A DNA stretch of 64,000 nucleotides from Pseudomonas sp. TCU-HL1. Lineage in GTDB: Bacteria; Pseudomonadota; Gammaproteobacteria; Pseudomonadales; Pseudomonadaceae. The stretch's first letter is position 1. Every line of letters begins with the position of its first letter. Below are positions 60,088 through 64,000 of this stretch, one piece after another. Made by a program: the position numbers and the translations under genes. Location: assembly GCF_001708505.1 (NCBI RefSeq), contig NZ_CP015992.1, positions 1,550,001 to 1,614,000 on the forward strand. Direction: 5' to 3'. Under the pieces are notes generated by a model, which saw only the letters and a program-made list of their open reading frames with translations, was not told the origin of the DNA and did no database searches.

Positions 60088-62433
60088 TCAGCTGCGCACG
60101 CGGGTCTTCTCCGGGTCATAGGCCACGGTGCTGGCGGCCACGCGGGCGCGAATGCGCTTCTGCTGGCCGTCGAGCTTGCCGATTTCCACCGCCGTGCCCG
60201 GTTCGCAGTAGCCGATGTCCAGCCGGCACAGGGCGATGTTCTTGCCCAGCACCGGCGAGCGGGTGGCGCTGGTGACGACCCCGACCTGGGCACGGCCGAC
60301 GCGCACGCAGTCGCCATGGGCGGCCGGTTCGTTGCCATCCAGTTCCAGGCCCACCAGACGCTGTTGCGGATGGGCGCTGCGGCACAGCAGGGCGTCTTTG
60401 CCGATGAAGTCGGCCTGCTTGGTCTTCAACGGTACGCAGAAGCCGATGCCGGCCTCGAAGGGATCGGTCTGGTCGCTGAATTCGTAGCCGGCGAAGATCA
60501 GCCCGGCCTCGATACGCAGCATGTCCAGCGCGTGCAGGCCCAGCGGCACCAGCCCCAACGGTTCGCCGAGCTGCCAGAGGCGCTTCCACACCTTCATGGC
60601 GTCGCTGGGGTGGCACCAGATTTCGTAACCCAGCTCGCCCGTGTAGCCGGTGCGCGACACCATCAGTGGCGGACCGTTGTAGTCGTCCAGCCGGCCGACG
60701 AGGAATCGAAACCAGCCGAGGTCTTCCAGTTTTGGTTGAGTGCCCGGCGTCCAGATCATGTCTTTCAGCAGGGTGCGGGCCAGCGGGCCCTGTACGGCGA
60801 TGTTGTGGATCTGCTCCGAGGCGCTTTTTATCCACACCTTCATGCCCAGCTTTTCGGCCTGCTCACGCAGCCAGACGCCGGCATAGTCCTCACCGCCGAT
60901 CCAGCGGAACGCATCGGCGCCAAGGCGAAGTAGCGTGCCGTCGTCGAGCATGCCGCCGTGATCAAAGCACATGGCCGAGTACACCACCTGGCCGACCGCG
61001 AGCTTGCGCACGTCGCGGGTCAGGCAGTGGTCGAGCAGGGTTTCTGCGTCGGGGCCGAGCACTTCGAATTTGCGCAGGGCGGACAGGTCCATCACCGCCA
61101 CTTTCTCGCGGCAGCCGTGGTACTCCTCGACCGTGCCGTAGCCGTCGAACTGGATCGGCGTCCAGAAGCCGCGGTAGTCGACGAACTGGCGGGTGAGGCT
61201 GGAGGTGCCGGGGTGGAAGCCGCTCTCTCGGGTCAGCACCGGGTCGGCGTCGGGTGTCTTGCGAGTGGCCATGGCGATACTGAAACGCTCCTGTTCGGAA
61301 TACACGCGGATGTGGATGTCGGTGGGCTGCCAGCCGTTGGCCGGATCGATGTCGTCCGGGCAGGAGCTGCTGGCGCAGACGAGGTCGGTCATGGCCCGCA
61401 GCAGTACGTAGTCGCCGGGGCGCGACCAGGGCTCGTCGAGGGTCAGGTGCTGGTGTGCGTCCACCCCGGTGTTGAAGAAGAAGTTGATCGCCGGCCAGCC
61501 GGCGCGGCCTTGCACGCCGTACTTCGCCACGGCGCGGCTGATGTTGTCGCTGCAGTTGGCGTGGCCGAAGTAGCCCTGGGATTCGTAGTAGCGTGCGGTA
61601 CAGGCCAGGGCGAAGGTGTCGTGACGGCCAACGGTATCGCGCACCACTTCCAGCATCGGCTGCAGGTTGCGGTCGAAGAAGCGGCTGAACAGGCCAGGGC
61701 CGGGATAGGCGTTGCCGTTCAGGGTGCGGGTGACGGTGGGATCGAGGTCGATCTCGCGGCCGGCGTCCAGGCCACGGCGGTCGAAGGCGACGAAGTCCGA
61801 GCACTGGCGTCCGGCGACATCCAACACCTGGATGTACTGGCCGGCGCCGACGACATAGTCCCGCGCGGTGCCGGGTGTGATGGTGAATTCATCCACCAGT
61901 TCGCCCAGCGGCGCCGGTAGCGGCGGGGCCAGCACACGGCGCGGGTTGGCGCGGTGGATCAACAGGCGCAGATCGCTGGCGCGAGACTGGCTGTCTACTG
62001 GCGTCTGGCCGCCCGGTGCGGCGACTATCACCAGCAGCGCTTCGCTGGCACTGAATCGGCGGCTGAAGCCGGCGGGCGTGCCGGGTTGCCAGAGTCGCGC
62101 GGCAGGCGGCAGGTGGCGGCAATCGATGCCACGCCGCACCAGCCCAGCGCTGACATGGGCGGCCTCCGGGCTGCCGTCATGCAGCAGGTGGGCGATGAAG
62201 TCGGCGCCGGGGCTGGCGGTGAGGCCAAGGGCGGCCAGCGCCGCGCGGCCGTTGCCGGCGAAGGCCAACAGCTCGGCGGCCTGGTCGCCTTCGAGGTCGA
62301 TCACCTCCAGACGGTCTCCCGCTTCCAGGGCCACGACGGTCAGCCCGGCGGGGGCGACACGGTGGCGTTCCAGGCCCGGGGCGCGGGCGAACAGGGCCGG
62401 CTCCAGCGGCCGGGATATCACGGGCAGGTTCAT
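60088..62433 (-). CDS. tdm: Trimethylamine N-oxide demethylase/aldolase Tdm (DUF1989 + GCV_T)
   Basis: 781 residues from the ATG at 62433, nine bases after GGAG. N-terminal DUF1989/urea-carboxylase-associated-type domains (about 15-390) with Cys211, 278, 294, 353 and 358 as candidate zinc ligands; C-terminal GCV_T tetrahydrofolate domain (about 405-775; SRTGYTGELGYEIWCHPSDA). This fusion is the known design of Tdm, which splits TMAO into dimethylamine and formaldehyde, the latter caught by folate. It follows tmm by 110 bp in one transcription unit. A generic annotation would be DUF1989/aminomethyltransferase protein. Confidence 0.87.
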   Translation of the reverse strand: MNLPVISRPLEPALFARAPGLERHRVAPAGLTVVALEAGDRLEVIDLEGDQAAELLAFAGNGRAALAALGLTASPGADFIAHLLHDGSPEAAHVSAGLVRRGIDCRHLPPAARLWQPGTPAGFSRRFSASEALLVIVAAPGGQTPVDSQSRASDLRLLIHRANPRRVLAPPLPAPLGELVDEFTITPGTARDYVVGAGQYIQVLDVAGRQCSDFVAFDRRGLDAGREIDLDPTVTRTLNGNAYPGPGLFSRFFDRNLQPMLEVVRDTVGRHDTFALACTARYYESQGYFGHANCSDNISRAVAKYGVQGRAGWPAINFFFNTGVDAHQHLTLDEPWSRPGDYVLLRAMTDLVCASSSCPDDIDPANGWQPTDIHIRVYSEQERFSIAMATRKTPDADPVLTRESGFHPGTSSLTRQFVDYRGFWTPIQFDGYGTVEEYHGCREKVAVMDLSALRKFEVLGPDAETLLDHCLTRDVRKLAVGQVVYSAMCFDHGGMLDDGTLLRLGADAFRWIGGEDYAGVWLREQAEKLGMKVWIKSASEQIHNIAVQGPLARTLLKDMIWTPGTQPKLEDLGWFRFLVGRLDDYNGPPLMVSRTGYTGELGYEIWCHPSDAMKVWKRLWQLGEPLGLVPLGLHALDMLRIEAGLIFAGYEFSDQTDPFEAGIGFCVPLKTKQADFIGKDALLCRSAHPQQRLVGLELDGNEPAAHGDCVRVGRAQVGVVTSATRSPVLGKNIALCRLDIGYCEPGTAVEIGKLDGQQKRIRARVAASTVAYDPEKTRVRS

Positions 62434-62461
62434 GTCATGGCTCCACGCAAGGATTCGTTCC

Positions 62462-62533
62462 GTAGGGTGCGCCGTGCGCACCGATAGCCGTGGCATTCGA
62501 GGGCCATCCATCGGTGCGCGCAGCGCACCCTAC
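62462..62533. repeat. Hairpin repeat between tmm and tdm
   Basis: Arms GTAGGGTGCGCCGTGCGCACC and GGTGCGCGCAGCGCACCCTAC, about 72 bp in total. As an mRNA stem between the two genes it could protect or reduce either half of the transcript. Confidence 0.85.
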
Positions 62534-62543
62534 GGGTACGGTT

Positions 62544-63914
62544 TCAACCCACGGCTTTGATGGCGGGCAGCGGACCATCAGCCAGGTACGCTGCCAGCGA
62601 ATCGTCCAGCGCTTCCAGCCAGGGTGTGTGGTGGGGCGTGGCCAGGGTGCCGGTGATGAGCGAGCGGTGGCACTTGTCGCGGTAGCCCATGATGTTTTCG
62701 TACTTGTCCTGCTTCCATTGCAGGAAGGTCCGGTTCACCTCGGCGATGTCGAAGCTCGGGTAGTCGGTGGCCTCGATGAGCTGGCGGATGTACTCGCCCT
62801 GGAACTCGAACATTTCCTGCGCGGTTTCCAGGGTTTCCTCTTCCTGGCGCCAGGCCAGGTCTTCGGCGTGCATGGTGGCCTGCTCGGGCAGGGCGATGCG
62901 GCCGAGGATGACGTCGCGGGCATACCAAGCCTGGGCGTCGAACATGTTGAAGCTGTACCACTGGTCCTGCATGCCGAGGTAAACCAGCTTCGGGTTCTGC
63001 TCCCAGAACACGCCCTTGTAGAGGTTCAGCGGCCAGAGGCGGTTGCCTGTCTTCAGGCGCAGCGCTTCCGGCAGGAAGGGGAAATGATGCTTGTAGCCGG
63101 TGCAGAGGATGATGGCGTCAACATGCTGGCTGCTGCCGTCGGCGAAGAAGGCAGTGCTGCCCTTCACATGGGTGAGCAGCGGTTTCTCTTCCCAGTTCTC
63201 CGGCCACTTGTAGCCCATGGGCGCGCTGCGGTAGCAGCTGGTGATGGTGCGGGCGCCGTACTTGAAACACTGCGAACCGATATCTTCGGCGGAGTAGCTG
63301 CCGCCGACGATGAGCACGTCCTTGCCCTTGAATTCCAGCGCGTCGCGGAAGTCGTGGGCGTGCAGCACGCGGCCGGCGAAGCTTTCGAAGCCCCCGAAGT
63401 AGGGCACGTTGGGGGTGGAGAAGTGGCCGCTGGCGACTACCACGTAGTCGAAGGTTTCGCTGTAGGTCAGGTCCTTCTCGTAGCTGTGGGCGGTGACCTC
63501 GAAGGTGCCGCTGGCGGCGTCCCAGGTCACGCCACGCACCGTAGTGTTGAAGCGGATGTAGGGGCGCACGCCGGCCTTTTCCACACGGCCCTTGATGTAG
63601 TCCCAGAGCACTTCGCGGGGCGGGTAGGAGCCCATGGGGCGGCCGAAGTGCTCGTCGAAGCTGTAGTCGGCGAACTCCAGGCATTCCTTCGGCCCGTTGG
63701 ACCAGAGGTAGCGGTACATGCTGCCGTGCACCGGCTCGCCGTGCTCGTCCAGGCCGGTGCGCCAGGTGTAGTTCCACATGCCGCCCCAGTCCGCTTGCTT
63801 CTCGAAGCAGACCAGTTCGGGAATCTCGGCGCCCTTGGCATGGGCCGACTGGAAAGCACGCAACTGGGCGAGGCCGCAGGGGCCGGCGCCGATGATGGCG
63901 ACTCGTTGTTTCAT
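62544..63914 (-). CDS. tmm: Trimethylamine monooxygenase (flavin-containing monooxygenase)
   Basis: 456 residues. FAD site G9-A-G-P-C-G14, FMO signature FAGRVLHAHDFRD, NADPH site GGSYSAEDIG, and the stretch YRYLWSNGPKECLEFADYSF which I recognise from the Methylophaga/Roseobacter trimethylamine monooxygenases. Uses NADPH and O2 to turn trimethylamine into TMAO in the cytoplasm. It overlaps the stop of the second folD by 4 bp and precedes tdm, the enzyme for its product. Confidence 0.93.
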   Translation of the reverse strand: MKQRVAIIGAGPCGLAQLRAFQSAHAKGAEIPELVCFEKQADWGGMWNYTWRTGLDEHGEPVHGSMYRYLWSNGPKECLEFADYSFDEHFGRPMGSYPPREVLWDYIKGRVEKAGVRPYIRFNTTVRGVTWDAASGTFEVTAHSYEKDLTYSETFDYVVVASGHFSTPNVPYFGGFESFAGRVLHAHDFRDALEFKGKDVLIVGGSYSAEDIGSQCFKYGARTITSCYRSAPMGYKWPENWEEKPLLTHVKGSTAFFADGSSQHVDAIILCTGYKHHFPFLPEALRLKTGNRLWPLNLYKGVFWEQNPKLVYLGMQDQWYSFNMFDAQAWYARDVILGRIALPEQATMHAEDLAWRQEEETLETAQEMFEFQGEYIRQLIEATDYPSFDIAEVNRTFLQWKQDKYENIMGYRDKCHRSLITGTLATPHHTPWLEALDDSLAAYLADGPLPAIKAVG

Positions 63915-64000
63915 GCTGGGTTCTCCACGGAAGGTTGGGGCAGGCCGGCGGCCGGGTGCTGGAGGTGCGCCGCGGCCAGGGTGTTCTTCATCAGGAAGGC
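63911..64000 (-). CDS. folD: FolD, second copy, C-terminal 29 codons (runs off the right edge)
   Basis: The frame reads AFLMKNTLAAAHLQHP then GLPQPSVENPA and stops at TGA 63911-63913. The first 16 residues match the FolD of 31202-32125 except for one substitution, and the DNA is almost identical over about 45 bp. The rest lies outside the window. The ATGA overlap with tmm shows translational coupling, so this FolD likely handles the methylene-THF formed by Tdm. Confidence 0.85.
   Translation of the reverse strand, partial: AFLMKNTLAAAHLQHPAAGLPQPSVENPA

Overview
The window reads as chromosomal DNA of a high-GC Pseudomonas (sensu lato; probably environmental, not P. aeruginosa itself). Support comes from a chemotaxis block matching the Pseudomonas che2 arrangement (MCP, CheY, CheA), a YcaC hydrolase, a RibB with a degenerate RibA-like tail, and many copies of Pseudomonas-type intergenic palindromes. 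No tRNA, rRNA or CRISPR array was seen. Species identity is inference.

Layout. 0-2.6 kb: end of a chemotaxis operon. 2.8-12 kb: housekeeping and accessory single genes (Cys-rich small protein, membrane PAS-GGDEF-EAL protein, CAP-domain protein, Kef-type antiporter, YcaC hydrolase, pirin with a divergent LysR regulator). 12-25 kb: a four-gene polyamine-type ABC importer, an IS110/IS1111-type transposase with a structured 3' flank, a ribB-like gene and a catabolic operon (AA_synth protein, alpha/beta hydrolase, aldehyde dehydrogenase, flavin reductase, CMD protein, GntR regulator, NUDIX hydrolase). Four copies of one 18-bp operator-like motif tie the importer, ribB/DUF1330 and the catabolic operon into a probable local GntR regulon. 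25-33 kb: an IclR regulator and purU-folD-soxBDAG-like genes, best read as N-methylglutamate dehydrogenase plus C1-folate enzymes. 33-34 kb: about 1 kb of stacked repeats. 34-38 kb: a P1 peptidase, an orphan PotF-like binding protein, a LuxR regulator, and a Bro-N antirepressor with a tiny overlapping ORF and a heavily structured upstream region. 38-48 kb: an operon with an argininosuccinate-lyase-like C-N lyase, an amino-acid-type ABC importer, two NodB-type deacetylases, an MmgE/PrpD protein and an MFS transporter, with a divergent LysR regulator. 48-51 kb: a hipA-hipB toxin-antitoxin module (toxin first) between a scrambled fragment of the neighbouring XRE-cupin gene and an IS3 transposase remnant. 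51-64 kb: gmaS-mgsABC, amtB-glnK, an SMR exporter, a PAS chemoreceptor, tdm and tmm, and the 3' end of a second folD.

How the genes work together. Tmm (trimethylamine to TMAO), Tdm (TMAO to dimethylamine plus formaldehyde), GmaS and MgsABC (methylamine to N-methylglutamate), MgdABCD (N-methylglutamate to methylene-tetrahydrofolate plus glutamate), and FolD and PurU (to formate) make an almost complete methylated-amine pathway using nitrogen and C1 units. The dimethylamine monooxygenase (dmmDABC) is absent and may lie beyond the right edge. Sigma-54 promoters with NtrC-like upstream sites precede both gmaS and amtB, which fits use of methylamines as a nitrogen source. The 38-47 kb operon may serve another amino-acid-like or aminopolycarboxylate compound, and the GntR regulon a ring- or amide-containing compound; both substrate guesses are inference.
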